Part shown: one piece after another, positions 1 to 11,625 of the stretch
How the letters are laid out: every line of letters starts with the position of its first letter
How positions within the stretch are numbered: the stretch's first letter is position 1
Source of the DNA: Canna indica
Lineage: Eukaryota; Streptophyta; Magnoliopsida; Zingiberales; Cannaceae
Length of the DNA: 64,000 nucleotides
Direction of reading: 5' to 3'
Assembly: GCA_034359265.1 (NCBI GenBank)
Contig: CP136898.1
Location: forward strand, 4,404,501-4,468,500
Position numbers and translations under genes: made by a program
The notes under the pieces: model-generated
The model's input: only the letters and a program-made list of their open reading frames with translations
Database searches by the model: none
Told to the model about the DNA's origin: nothing

Positions 1-1334
1 CAGTCGATTCAAAAGGCGAACGGCCCCCCATAGTCATATGGGTGGGGTCTTTGTGGGAAGCTGCCTTGGATATGAGGAATTCCTATAATAGAAAAATAGA
101 ACAAAGGCAAAGTTCAGTATTTGACGAAGATCTTTCTATCAATAGATAGGAATGAGTGTTCGATAGAGGGGATAGGATCTATCTGCTCTCTCTCTCCTTT
201 TTTTTTGCTTCAATTTAGAGAGAAAGAGCAGTACGAACTATAAAAGAAAATCGGGAGATGCAAAAAGATACATAGACATCTAAAGGGATGTCTATTCCTC
301 TAATAAATAACAATATTTATATTTATTTATCTTCTATCTCTTGTCTATCTATTTATGAATAAAGTCAAAAGAGTTCGTTTTTGGGTTCCCCGAAGCCCCG
401 AATGGATTGGATCGTTTCTGCTTCTGCCAACGAAATGAAGGCGTCGCCCGTTCCGAATGCTTCTCTGATCCTGAAGTTTTCACGAAGAGAATAAGATGTT
501 GCTCCCCCTCCCTCTGTTCTTTTTCCGCTTTGCTAATCTTCCCCTTTAACGCGGGCCGGGCGGCGGCGGGCGCGGCAGGAAGAAAACCAAGAGAAGACTC
601 TTCTCTTGGGTCCTTTTTTCAGTGCAACACAGGAAAGCGCCCTCTTTTTGTCATCCTGTAGCTTCCCGGAGGCTTTTTTGTATTGAACGCATGGCATAGC
701 TAGGACCCCTCCAATTATGTTTGAGCCTATGTTCAAACCAAAACAACCCCGGGGCCCCAAAAGGGGAATGAAAGAATGTCTGTCGACCTTCAGATAAGGG
801 AATGCTTCCCAAACCACTAAAGGAAAGGCTCGATGAAGGGAGGGAGATGCGGCGGGGTAAGGAAAACGCTTTCGGAGATCGAGATGTCGATTTGTTTTTC
901 ATCGGAAACGAAGAAGGCCAAGGGGATAGCTTCCTTCCTTCGGGCTTTGCCTGCCCTTTTCTAATAAAGAATTCTGGCTTGGCCCAGGAAAGCGTTGGCA
1001 AAAACATAAGGGAAGGGGTCCATGTAGTTGCTGTGCCCGCCCACTGAGCAGCAGGTTCGACATCTACTACAAAAGAGAGAATCCACTTCAGATAACCACG
1101 TCTGTGCTAGGTAGCGTGTGGAATGGCCGAGAGCGGACCCTTTTGGATATATAATCCAAAGTGGAGTTACGTGAACGTCGAGAGCCGTTTGATGGAAAAC
1201 AACTTTCACGTTCGGTTCAGAGAGCACTTTTTTCGTTGAGGGGCGAATTAACAACTTGTGGGGCCCTATCTTTCCAATCTCTCGAGCCCCGAAGAAAACC
1301 TCCCTCTCCCTCGGACTCAATCTCTCTTTTGACT
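1..1334 (+). other. nad2 intron 3, 3' part, with group II domain V
   Basis: Non-coding DNA leading into nad2 exon 4. At about 1,182-1,218 lies a group II intron domain V hairpin: it opens with GAGCCGTTTGATGG and closes with ACGTTCGGTTC, the usual catalytic-hairpin layout. A domain VI-like stem and the intron end follow within about 115 bases. No protein-coding gene is supported here; small open frames are incidental. Confidence 0.7.
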
Positions 1335-1896
1335 CAATATATGTGGGCACCTGATATCTATGAGGGTTCACCCACCCCGGTGACAGCATTCCTTTCTATT
1401 GCGCCTAAAATCTCTATTTCTGCAAATATGTCACGTGTTTCTATTGTTGGTTCCCATGGAGGTACATTGCAACAAGTCTTCTTTTTCTGCAGCATTGCTT
1501 CTATGATCTTAGGAGCACTGGCCGCCATGGTCCAAACGAAAGTCAAAAGACCTCCAGCTCATAGTTCGATTGGACATGTAGGTTATATTCGTACTCGTTG
1601 GTATAAGGAATTAAATCACTACTAATTGGTATATTTATTTATGTATCAATGACGATAGATGCATTCGCCATAGTTCCAGCATTACGGCAAACCCATGTAA
1701 AATATATAGCGGATTTGGGCACTCTAGCCAAAACGAATCCTATTTCGGCTATGACCTTCTCCATTACAATGTTGTCATACGCAGGAATACCCCCATTAGC
1801 CGGCTTTTGTAGCAAATTCTATTTGTTCTTCGCCACTATGGGTTGTGGGGCTTACTTCCTAGCCCCAGTGGGAGTAGTGACTAGCGTTATAGGTCG
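1335..1896 (+). pseudogene. nad2: nad2 exon 4 (mitochondrial NADH dehydrogenase subunit 2), decayed NUMT copy
   Basis: NAD2 is a membrane subunit of respiratory complex I, encoded in plant mitochondria as five exons. The first part reads MWAPDIYEGSPTPVTAF and runs through FFFCSIASMILGALAAM to HSSIGHVGYIRT. Reading then fails at about 1,593-1,624: bases expected around the GFSCGTIEG segment are missing or altered and the frame runs into TAA. The protein resumes in another frame at about 1,644 (MTIDAFAIV) and continues through SYAGIPPLAGFCSKFYLFFA to VGVVTSVIGR. Exon 4 is normally about 570 bases, close to what is seen. The internal indel makes this a pseudogene. The exact first base of the exon is uncertain by several bases. 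Confidence 0.88.
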
Positions 1897-3233
1897 TTGG
1901 GCGGCCGGAAGGTTGCCATGAGTAAGGTTGGGGGACCGAAGGCTGTTTTTTGCGCACTGGACACGTAGCTTACCGAATCAGTTGCGACATGGATGGGAAT
2001 GCATGATACGAAAGACAAGGTCGAGTTTGATACATCAACCATCGAGTCCACAATCACTACACGAGATGAACCTGGGTTTGGTGAATGAAAGTTGGCCTTA
2101 GGTGTAATAGGACTCCTAGTTACTGCGTGCGATCGTATACTGAGCCCGTTGATTGTTGGAACGACGCGAGCCAGGCCGGGCCTCGATTCAATTCAGAAAG
2201 ACGAAGGGACAAAGGTGACTAATTCCCCATCTCATTTGGGGCGGAAAACGAATCGACGTCTCGATGTGATACAGCCCTTTCCATTTTCGTTGGGAAAGAA
2301 CGGCGAAGTCCATCCGAACCGTCCAATGAAGAAATAAGAGGAGAGCAAAGCGCCAATGGCGTGCGAAGCGCATGCGGAACGAGCACGGAGAAATAAAGAA
2401 GTGTGGAGGAGATCGAGCTCATTCCCTTCGCTTCCTGGGCCCAAAGCAGTGCTCTGTTTCCTGGCCAAATCAAGGATTTGGGGCTTCTTGCAAAATCAAT
2501 ATGAATAGAAAGATAGATCCATCCATCTATCCGGATATCTAAAAAAGAATCGATTTTATTCAACGTTTGATTCAAAGAACTGCGCTTAGCCCCCCCCCCC
2601 CTCCCGCGCGCTCAAGAAACGGCTCTGCTGCAATGGATGGCAGAGGGTCCGTAGTACCCGAAGCACTGGAGCAATCCAGTAGCCAGGAAGGGGCCTAGAA
2701 GTGCCTACTACTACACCACACTACACTGGGCTCTACACATTTACAGAGCCCATGTCCAGTGTCTGGCAGAACGTTGGGGGCTTCAATCCTGACTCCTTAT
2801 CCCCATCTCAGCCCAGGCTAACGGAGCCTTATTTATTCATGGGAGAGAGTGGAGCCTCGAGAAGCACTCTTGAGAGGAAGATCCTTGGCCCCTCTTCATT
2901 CTCTACAAGGGCCTCAAGCAAGCTCGCCTTCCTTTTTGATCATTTTGATAGAGGGGGATGGATAAAGTGGACAAAAGAGACTCACATTTTCTAGTCGAAA
3001 AGATGGGTTCCTTTTTCATCTCGACAAAGAAAGAATCATCTTGAAAACGCTCCTAACCCCTTCGTAGAGCCGTGTATTGTAAGTGATCCGAACTCGCCCG
3101 GAGCAAGCCCCCCAACTAGAGGCAAGTGAAGTTGGTAAGCCGTATGATGGGCAACTATCTCCTGCGGTTCAGAGAGGACTCAGCTTTTAGTTAGTACCCC
3201 CTTCCCTTGGTTTCGGGGTGGACCTTTTCACTC
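1897..3233 (+). other. nad2 intron 4 (group II), unspliced, inside the NUMT
   Basis: About 1.34 kb between the two recognisable nad2 exons. Near its 3' end, about 3,137-3,170, is a domain V-like hairpin (AGCCGTATGATGGGCAAC with the closing CTGCGGTTC), followed by a domain VI region before exon 5. Retention of the complete intron shows DNA-mediated transfer. No intron-encoded maturase is seen. Confidence 0.75.
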
Positions 3234-3412
3234 TATTTTATTATATACGCTTAGCGAAAAGAATGTTTTTTGATAGACCTAGGACATGGATTCTATATGA
3301 ACCAATGGATCGTGACAAGTCGTTACTACTACCAATGACTTCCTCTTTCATTACTTCATCCTTTCCATATCCCTCTCCCTTGTTCGATCTTACTCATCAA
3401 ATGGCACTATGA
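3234..3412 (+). pseudogene. nad2: nad2 exon 5, NUMT copy with altered end
   Basis: Reads FYYIRLAKRMFFDRPRTW, continues through ILYEPMDRDKSLLLPM and ends LFDLTHQMAL followed by TGA. It is the C-terminal exon of mitochondrial NAD2. In functional plant copies the protein runs a few residues past MAL, so the TGA here looks like a mutated, slightly early end. It follows intron 4 directly in the expected order. As an unlinked nuclear copy without exons 1-3 it cannot encode NAD2. Confidence 0.85.
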
Positions 3413-4900
3413 ACTGTAAGTTCAATCTTTGACAAGGTTCAAAGAAAGGGTGGGACATTCACCATGAAGGCTAAAAACAAGCGAGATAGGAGGACCACGC
3501 CCAACAAACTAAGGCATCAAAGCTGGAGTGCTAACGCACGCCCTGTAGTTTTGAAGCTCGTCTTGACCGCGGCATCTTTTTGTGGTTAGCAAGCTTCTCG
3601 CTCTTCATAAGATCATACAGATTTATCATTCAAGGAAAGAATTAGTCATACGTAATAGCTATGTTTACAATCTCCTTCCTCCCCGTAAATGAAATCTTGA
3701 CTTTGTCGGGTTCCGGGGCTATAGCCTCTTATTCTTTATTGAAATATTGATTTACCCCGGAGGACAAAGAATGGAGTCCAACAGTTAAAGGGATGACTGG
3801 TCAATTGGATTACATGAGAGAAAGCTAGGGTCTCGGCAATCATAGCCTCCTTCTTTGGTGAAATATCCATCCCATCCCGTTCAACTCGTACTGATTGATG
3901 ACCCATTAACTAAATCTAAATAAAGAGAAAGTAGACCAAAGACTTTCCTAGTTGAGCTTTATTCCCTACCGGAGGGCTAGTCAATAGGGGTGAAAAAGGC
4001 AAAGGAAGAAAGAAGCGAGCGAGACCACATTAAGAGGAAGAAAGAGATTTGAGATAGGGCAATTGCGCAATCATAAGTAGATTCTTTTGTGGTGAGATCC
4101 CTTTCCTTACTTTGTTTATGTGACCATTGCTGGAAGTGGACCTGCTCTTCGTCCCATTTCATTTACCAACAAATCGGCTACCTTCAGTTAGGTCATCGGC
4201 CGAGGGAACTCAATCAGTCAATCAATAGTTGGTCCAAATGGAAGATGAAGGGTATTTTCTAATGGACTGGAACAAGACGGCTTATCGGATTCCTCCCTTT
4301 TCCTTGAGCCGTGACCTTTGACCTTGCTTTGGAACTAGACCTTACGAAGGCAGTCTTGTGCCCAACTAAACTATTAGAGAGCTCGCCTCCTTAAGACTTG
4401 CTTCCAAAAGGAATAGAACGAGATGCTCTTAGGACAGAAATTGGATCACTCGGAACTTCGACGTAAATTCAATCTCCAGGGACTCACTCAATAGCTCTGA
4501 GTTCTGCACGGTTGCCCCATCCAAGATAAGCGCAGAAATGCATCGGATTAGCCTAGCAATGGGCAGTAAGGAAACTCTTACTATGCCAGAACAGGAAGGA
4601 TTGATTCTTTCCTTAGGTCATATAAGGCTTTCTTATTTATGGTCGTCTGACGGGGAAGCTGCTAACCATGCGTCTGCATCGGCTCGGGCGTTCTTTCCCC
4701 TTGGCACATGTTCTATGTTGAAGTACGTGAACGCATGTGCCAAACTTCAATCCCTCCGGTGATAAGGTACAAGGTCGGGCTTTCTTACTTCATAGACATT
4801 GTTCATTTGGTTTACTTACAATAAGGGAGGAATCGCCCCTGACTTCGAGTCTTCGGATTGCCCCATAATCCGCGCTTGGTACTCCGCAACGTTGTTGGTA
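3413..4900. other. Mitochondrial-type intergenic DNA, no gene seen
   Basis: Downstream of nad2 exon 5 there is about 1.5 kb of non-coding sequence with mitochondrial character. I searched for the mitochondrial tRNAs that often lie near nad2 (Tyr, Asn, Cys) and found none. A short imperfect palindrome with GGCACATGT and CATGTGCC arms lies at about 4,700-4,742. No open frame resembles a known mitochondrial protein. Confidence 0.5.
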
Positions 4901-5130
4901 TTCTTGTTAAGATTTGTATGTGGTGATTGTTTAAAGGGAAAATATAGGTCGGTGATCATTGAAAATTGCTCCATTATAGATTGTTGATAAAATTTGTATG
5001 TGCTTTCATTGCTAAACTAAGATGTGGTTTCTTTAACATGCTTTTTTCTTTGCAATCCAGGCTTGTTTACATCATTTTTGTAAATTCAAGTGACCATGTG
5101 AACTTTTGTCTCTTTTTTTTTTGTTTTTAG

Positions 5131-5661
5131 ACCGTCTCAGTTGGAAGAAGAAGATTCAGTGCAAATTTTCAGTTGGTATTCCGACTAATAAAGGGTCTTA
5201 TCTTTATAACGTTCATCTGCATTCTGATCATATTAATAGCTGTCCCTCACATGACAGTGAAAGACATTATTGTTTGCTTTCTTGCTGTCATGCCTACTGG
5301 CTGGGGTTTGCTTCTGGTTAGTGAAAGTCCGAGTAAATCGTTTTACATGCAATTTATTTTATCTCTGCATTCATATGCCACCTAAACATTCGGAATTGAC
5401 TTGCATCTTTGTCAGATTGCACAAGCTTGCAAACCTCTTTTTCCTGCTCCTATATGGAGTTCGGTGAAGGCCCTTGCACGAGGTTATGAAATTATATTGG
5501 GCTTGCTTGTGTTAACCCCTGTTGCGTTGCTAGCTTGGTTCCCCTTTGTTTCCGAATTCCAGACAAGGATGCTATTCAATCAGGCCTTCAGTAGAGGTTT
5601 GCAGATTTCCCGTATACTCGGCGGCTCAAAGAAAGATCGATCATCTAAGCATAAGGAGTAG
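5131..5661 (+). CDS. CALS: Callose synthase (glucan synthase-like), last two exons
   Basis: Callose synthase makes beta-1,3-glucan from UDP-glucose at the plasma membrane. Only its C-terminal end is present. Exon 5131-5316 follows a TTTTTAG acceptor and encodes VSVGRRRFSANFQLVFRL plus two membrane segments ending MPTGWGLLL. The 99-base intron starts GTTAGT. Exon 5416-5661 encodes IAQACKPLFPAP, then ALARGYEIILGLL, a hydrophobic stretch, and the family's conserved tail WFPFVSEFQTRMLFNQAFSR, ending DRSSKHKE and TAG. Both exons are open and their splice sites fit. Normal family proteins have about 1,900 residues; the roughly 140 here need exons from further left, beyond the NUMT. Either the gene is intact with a mitochondrial insertion in an intron, or this is a truncated relic. 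Confidence 0.9.
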
Positions 5662-6599
5662 TGTAGACTTGAAGACCCACTGTTTAGTTACTCGTGTGGT
5701 CATTGTAATCCTTACCACGCTAACTTGTATCATGTATCCGACTGTATAATTATATTCCGAATTTTTTATTATGATGGCCTGAGTATCCTATCAAGTTGTT
5801 GGATATTTCTCATTTACTTTATCTGTTTTTATTTAATAGTCAGCCAGTTCGATAGTTATATTTGGATTTGGAAAAGAGTCAAGCTCGTTCAGTCGTTTGC
5901 ATAGAAGGTATGGCTGCTGCATTGCATTTTTTCATTGAATGCATGTATTATTGTATTTGTTTCGTAGCATTCATTTGTCCACTTTCAATAGTAGGTTTCT
6001 ACTTTTCTTCTCTTCTATAATTATGTGATCAAGGTAGCGGCTACTTTTACTCAGCACTGTTCAAGAGCAACACATCATAGGAACCAGTTGAACTTTTTAT
6101 TAGAGCATGTTGAGATTGCCATATTCCTTTGCAGCGCTTTCTTATAGATGTCATTTGTTAGTTAATTCTGCCTCGGCCGTGATCAGGAGAGATCCTTGTC
6201 ATGATTTTTGGGCTTCAGATTTGAGCTTGGTGGGCCCACAGCATGAAAAGACATCTAATGGGAAAATGAAGGATGCGAAGGTATTTAAAGGTATTTAAAT
6301 CATAGTGTAATAATGATGTAATTCATAAAAACCAGAATTTTCTCGATTCAGAGCAAACCAAGCAACTCTATAACTAATATTTTAAGTTCCATACAAGATG
6401 TAGTCCTCGCTTCCCAATTTCAAGAATGTAAATATATTGTGCCAATTTGAATTTGCATTCTGTTATACCCTTCATTTTGTGAGCTTATTTCAAGCACATT
6501 TTTGAACGAATTTTTTACAGGTCCAGAATTCAGCGGACATGCTATCTCAATTTGAAGCTTGAACAAGAATAGTCTGGTTTGTTCACGAAGAATAAAAAT
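5662..6599 (+). other. Callose synthase 3' flank, no gene
   Basis: About 0.9 kb after the callose synthase stop, AT-rich, probably the 3' untranslated region followed by spacer. No splice-supported exon or recognisable repeat was found. A string of small frames around 6,107-6,298 has no recognisable content. Confidence 0.45.
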
Positions 6600-7978
6600 A
6601 TAGGAACCAATTTGAATGGATAATATTTTAAGTTCTTCACCCCCGGACTACCAAATCTTCCCTTTGCTAATCTGGAAAGAATTAGAAGTCAACAGATCCC
6701 AACGAGCCAGCTAAAATGATTCTTAATATTGCACGCAGATGCAGCCGAAATGAGAAGTTTGTGCAGTTGTATGAAGTTTTGGAAATAACGAGAACGGAGA
6801 CAGCTTAAAATTTGAAGTTAAATTGGTTGAGGAACAACTAATATTTTAAAGATGAATTCAAACTCCTCGATGTGTATTCTAACCGTCTACTAAATCTATA
6901 TAGCGTTATGTGCTTTATTAGTTTATTGATGGTTTTGGAACACCACTCAGCCCTAAGCTAAAGGTTTCTAAATTCACTTCCATGCAAATATCCCTGTGAC
7001 TAAAAACTAGTTTTTCCTCCTACAATGACAAAGAGTGCTACAAGTATCAGTTTTCACACTTATTACTACTGGATGCAATTTGACATTATGAAAGATAATA
7101 ACCTCTCATTTATTAAAAATGTTTTCATGAACTACTTGAAAGAAGTAAAGAACCATTCAAAATAAGCACGGATATAAGTCTAAAACATGTGTTTCTGGGC
7201 ATAGAAGATAAAACAGAGTTATGTAGTCATCTCATTTACATATCAAGCTGTAATACTATTGTCTTTGACCATTTCAACAGGTCAAAATTCAACAAGATCT
7301 GCCAACCAATATAATCCAGCTTGCTCTACTTTTCCTACAGTAAAGAACTACCATAAATAGTTCTTTTCATTAATTGAGATAGGGAGAGGAAACCAGGAGG
7401 AAATAAAAATCCTGATATGTAATCTAAACTATAAGCATTCTCTGACTTAATGATCTGATTTCTCATTCACAATTGATTAGTGCACGCAATTTCGCTATGG
7501 TAAACTTTTAAAACTACAATTCCATTGCTTTCTAATAGACATGCTCCTTAACAGAACATAACATCAGTCAAATGCAGTACGCTAAGTATGTCTGCATGAA
7601 TGTAGCAATGGAAACTTCATCTTTGTATGCACGAGAAATTTTTTCACAAAATTTTCCTTTCTTTAACATAGCAACTGTAATAAATAGAACAAAAACCAGT
7701 ATTGGTAGCTATTAACAAGTCTTAATAAATAACTATAATGAATAAATACATAAAGTGACACATGAGAACAAACTAAAGCAAACCATTATTCAAACATGGA
7801 ATTAGAAGCAAGCACAACTAAGTAAAGAAAACATAAAATGAATAACTATTCTTCATAATATATGTTTGATCTCTCTTCAGACAGCATATGGAACTTATGA
7901 CTGACTTGACTGATGAGAACGCCAATGTGAACACTAACAGAATCGTCTACGGGTGCAAAGATATCACCTAGCTGCTCA

Positions 7979-8984
7979 TCAATGGATGTCTATGTTGATA
8001 GTGCTTAAGAAATTTAACACAGCATTCAAAACTTTGTTATTAGAAGAGCACTGCGACACCTTGATATTCTTGCATTCCCATGTTGATGTAATATCCATGG
8101 ACATCCCACCATCTGTAGAAGATTTTGCATCCTCTGAAAACATTCTACTTTCTGAAAAGTTCAAGTCTGAATCTCTATCGAACGAATGATGATTACCATA
8201 GGAAAACAATGCTTCTTGATTTGATTGATCTTTGCCATCGCATTGACTCAAAGGCAACTTTTTCCTCTTAACTCCTACGTTCCTAAGATCAGCTATCACT
8301 ATTTGGATTCTTCTTGCCTATCAAAAATGTTAGCTTTGGTAGAAACTAATATCTTCTTTTCTGATTTATCTATGATTCTATGATACTTTTGTTACTCAAC
8401 CTAACACCCCCATGCAGATCATGGGAATTTTCGCAGCAGACAAGATCAACATCATTGAGGTCTTCTTTCCCAAATTTGCAGAAGTTCCTATGCTTCCTTT
8501 TTGAGATTCTTGGTGAACTATTCATTGCATGATGCAATTTTCTAGCAAGATCTTCATCGGCTTCTTGGCTCCTTGCAGCATGGTTGGTCTTATACAATAG
8601 CTTTATTGGGATCTGTTTCTTTCTCACTTTGGTTTTACTCAAGCCAACCTTGCTGGACATTCTGTTCCGGGAAATTGAATCCAAAAACAGAAGTGCACTT
8701 TTGGCAGCAGCTTTGGCCTTGGCAGCTGCAGCTGCTTTTTCAATTGCACTGTCTCTTGCTGCCTCTGCAATTTCATGAGCAGCCAAAGCTACAGAGTTTG
8801 AAACCTCAACTATCTCTTCCAGTGTCGAACCCGGAGACCTAACAACATCACGAAGCTGGGCACCAAGATCCCCAGAAATGAAAGGAACTGGTGGCAAGAA
8901 ACCAAACTCGGGGTTCTCCTTCTTCAGTTCAGCGAGCAGGCGCTTACGAGGAGGCAAATGAGTGTTAACATTGAAGGAGTCCAT
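7979..8984 (-). pseudogene. Uncharacterised plant-specific protein gene, left copy, frameshifted
   Basis: The product begins MDSFNVNTHLPPRKRLLAEL, then FLPPVPFISGDLGAQLRDVV, an alanine/lysine-rich helix (EKAAAAAKAKAAAKSALLFL), a basic KVRKKQIPIKLLYK segment and DEDLARKLHHAMNSSPRISK. I recognise this pattern as a conserved plant protein of unknown function and assign none. Compared with the right copy it has two disabling changes: an extra 8 bases near 8,373-8,388 (a tandem TCATAGAA duplication on the coding strand) that produce a stop after SNKSIIES, and a 37-base deletion at about 8,300. These do not restore the frame. The remaining C-terminal frame (8,299 to 7,979) still resembles the sister copy. 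It may make a 204-residue truncated protein or none. Confidence 0.75.
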
Positions 8985-9660
8985 CTAATTACCTCTCAGC
9001 GCGCAACAAGTACGTAGTAGATACGGATTTTTCTAGCAAAGATTCGATCTTTGATCAACCAATGCCATGAATCTGTTCCGATCGTATCGGCAATTGGCTC
9101 ACTGCGGTGATCATTCACAAAGAACTAGATTAGCCCTCGCAATTAGGTCTCTAAAATCCGCCAACTAAATCGAAAAGGTCCACGCGAAGAATCCATCTAT
9201 CAACGAAAAACAAACAGAAGCAGTAACAATGAGCTTCAAACTCGAAGATAATTCAATCACGTACACTTCGAGGGAAGCAGGCTGATACCTTTAATTCCAC
9301 GAAGAATGATAAACCAAGCAAGAACATTTCAACCACTACCGATCGAGCTTCAACAAAATCCACCGGGAAACACCAGTTTTAATAGAAGACGACGTTGAGA
9401 AAGACCCAAATATGGGAAATTGAGGTGAGGATTGCGGAAAATTTGACAACATTACAGAGTCGATCGATCAAACCAAAGCTGACGAGATAAAGAGGATGAA
9501 GATGGCTACCTCTTTCTCTCGGAAGCGGCAATTAGGGTTTTCCCTCGACGGGAGAATCCGATGAAGAGCTCCCACCAAAGATGAAGGTATTTTCCCCAAA
9601 ACCCATGATAGAGGGGAAGGGAGGAGAAAGAAGAGGAGACAATTGCAGGTAAACAAATGG
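8985..9660 (-). promoter_or_regulatory. 5' leader and promoter region of the left copy
   Basis: Sequence upstream of the left gene copy, shared with 14,757-15,400. It contains the TTAGGGTTTTCCC-type motif common in plant promoters and leaders (near 9,530, minus strand) and CT-rich stretches. The upstream ATG-poor leader and distance suggest a spliced 5' untranslated region, but I cannot place the intron ends with confidence. Confidence 0.4.
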
Positions 9661-10689
9661 GTTTCTCTAATTAAGTTTATTGTTTTAAAAGCTAAATTAC
9701 ACTCGCCTCCCTACTATTTCTAAAATGACTCATATTCTCATAATCCTGTCAGCATCTCCCTACCTAATCAATTATTTTAAATTAATTTTTAAATAATAAT
9801 AACTATAACAATAATAATAAGTTTACGTGTCAACTATCGCCTTATTAGTTAACTGATTTTATCAATATATATCGGTAGTAAAATCTTAAACTATTGTATC
9901 TTGATCGAGTGCAACTTCTATGAGCGGATTGCTCATAGAAAATATATGAACAAATGAATATGAGAATAAAGTAAACAAATATAAATAGAAAATGAATGAA
10001 TATGTAGAGCTCTTTCATTCTTCTTTCTCTCTCTTCCCTAAAGAGCTCGCAACACAAATCAACCAACAAAGGGATGATATTGAGTTGTTCCTTCTTTGCC
10101 TCCTCCTCTACTCGCTATATGGAGATGGAGAAGATTTGATTCTTTCATATTGGTAGGGAGACTAAATACGACGAGCACTAGTGGGGCGTTGGCGAATGTA
10201 CAATTATGTTTTGTTGAACAAAACAAAGGCAATAGTAGCTCAGCGATTATGAAAGAATGAGCTGGAGGCTGAACAAGCATCCCTGCAGCAAGTAGAGCTT
10301 GACGATCCTATTGCTCACCTCCATATAAACAATGGTAGAGGCAGAAATCAAATTGAGGGGGGACAAACTCTCAAATCGATAGATGATCAATGATATTGTA
10401 CTTGTGAATCAATTCAATCTTAAATAACATCAATGTATATGAGAGATAAACAAATTAGAGATTCGAGACAAGCGGATAATTTTAAATTTTAGGAGGACAA
10501 AATCCTCATTATTTTGTATATATATATATATATATATATGAAGGAATTTTAAAATTCTAAAAGGAGCAATGGGGCAATTTCAAAATTTAAGAGGGCAAAA
10601 TCCTCATTACTGTGTATATAACGAAGGAATGGGCTATTGCTGTTATACTCTGATCAACAGTAAACCTGAAGGCTCAGACCATAACCCAT
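9661..10689. other. AT-rich spacer with TA microsatellite
   Basis: No gene is supported. A (TA)n tract lies at about 10,517-10,539. It sits inside a short imperfect tandem repeat: GGGCAAAATCCTCATTACTG near 10,593 echoes GGACAAAATCCTCATTATTT near 10,493. Confidence 0.5.
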
Positions 10690-11625
10690 CAACTGCACTT
10701 TGCCTGTGACCAAAATCCATCTCTGTTTCTCCTAACACAGTTACCTATCATCTATACTTAGCTAACTACATCATTTTACCATGAAGTTTAATCTATTATG
10801 ACCATCGTGCATTGTTTCATTTCTCTAGCATCCGAAGAAAGTAGTACATTGACTTGAGTCTTGAGTCAAACAACCAGCCAGTTCATCATTAATCAAACAT
10901 GAAGATAAGTTAGATCACAATGTAATAGAATATATTCTCAGCATAGAAAAAAATAATAATGCTTTGGTTCAGCTGCACATAAGTACTAATTACTAAACAG
11001 CAGCAATGCTCAGTGCATCAAGAATCAATGATAACCCACCAAAATTTCAGAAAAGTCAATGTACTAAAACAAATACTATTTATTTCCATGAAGTTTGGAG
11101 ATCATATATACTAAACAAATAATTGGAGATTATTTTTTTGACTCAGAAGTTTGATTGCACAAGTTACAAATACTAAACAAATAATTAAGCACATCAAACC
11201 TGCCATTACATGAAGTTTAAATCAAAATAACCTCAAATTATCATGTCAGGATATATTTTCTGCAGTTCTGCTAATTGCCTCAGCCCTAGTCTAATTATTT
11301 TTCAACTATTGGAAACAACCATGCCATCAAGGCCAACTCATTTGAAGATATCATGTACGAATAAGTCTCCACTAGGCAAATTAAATATACTTGGATGACT
11401 TTCCAAAAGCATCCTTTTAGGGTCTTTTAAGATGATGTTAGGACTAATCAATGTTAATGATATAGTGAAATATTAAAGAATTCCAAGAAATGCCGACTGC
11501 AATAACCAATTCTGAAGTAAACGAAATGACAAATGCAGTAATAGGTATTCCCCAGGAAAAAAAATCCCTCTTTAACATTTTGCACAGATGTAAAAGGCAA
11601 AAAAATCAAAGATATTTCGAATAGT
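10690..11625. repeat. Fragment homologous to intron 1 of the WOX13-like gene
   Basis: About 0.9 kb resembling 19,650-20,660 in the same orientation. Shared landmarks: AGTAGTACA..TTGACTTGAGTC near 10,840 against 19,670, GGTTCAGCT near 10,966 against 19,780, GACTTTCCAAAAGCAT at 11,398 against 20,179, and ATATTAAAGAATTCCAAGAA near 11,470 against 20,517. The WOX match lies wholly within intron 1 and no WOX exon is found here. It is either a partial duplication of the intron or an old transposable element present at both sites. Confidence 0.7.

Larger units (their letters stand above)
1..4900 (+). other. Nuclear insertion of mitochondrial DNA (NUMT)
   Basis: This block carries plant mitochondrial nad2 exons 4 and 5 in order, together with the group II introns around them, so it was transferred as DNA and not through spliced RNA. 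It differs from the flanks: GC is higher, there are no long AT runs, and the interexonic DNA looks like plant mitochondrial intergenic sequence. The exons carry lesions (see the nad2 entries), which argues for a nuclear fossil and against a mitochondrial contig. The left edge lies outside the window. The right edge is placed near 4,900, where sequence changes to the AT-rich intron in front of callose synthase exons; that point is approximate. An assembly join is an alternative that the sequence alone cannot exclude. Confidence 0.85.
6600..9660. repeat. Segmental duplication, left copy
   Basis: This stretch matches 11,840-15,400 in the same orientation, with many small indels. Matching landmarks include CAGTTTTCACACTTATTA at 7,048 and 12,540, the whole gene at 7,979-8,984 against 13,755-14,756, and leader sequence out to the GATTAGGGTTTTCCC-like motif near 9,530 and 15,295. 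The copies therefore include gene, 5' leader and probably promoter. Coding parts look much more alike than flanks. It is a direct duplication with about 2.2 kb of unrelated DNA between the copies. Confidence 0.85.

Noticed and set aside
2092..2575. Open frames inside nad2 intron 4
   Set aside because: They overlap on both strands, lack maturase motifs and lie in a known group II intron.
3413..4900. Possible mitochondrial tRNA genes downstream of nad2
   Set aside because: No cloverleaf with a TTCRANNC arm and matching acceptor stem could be found by reading both strands.
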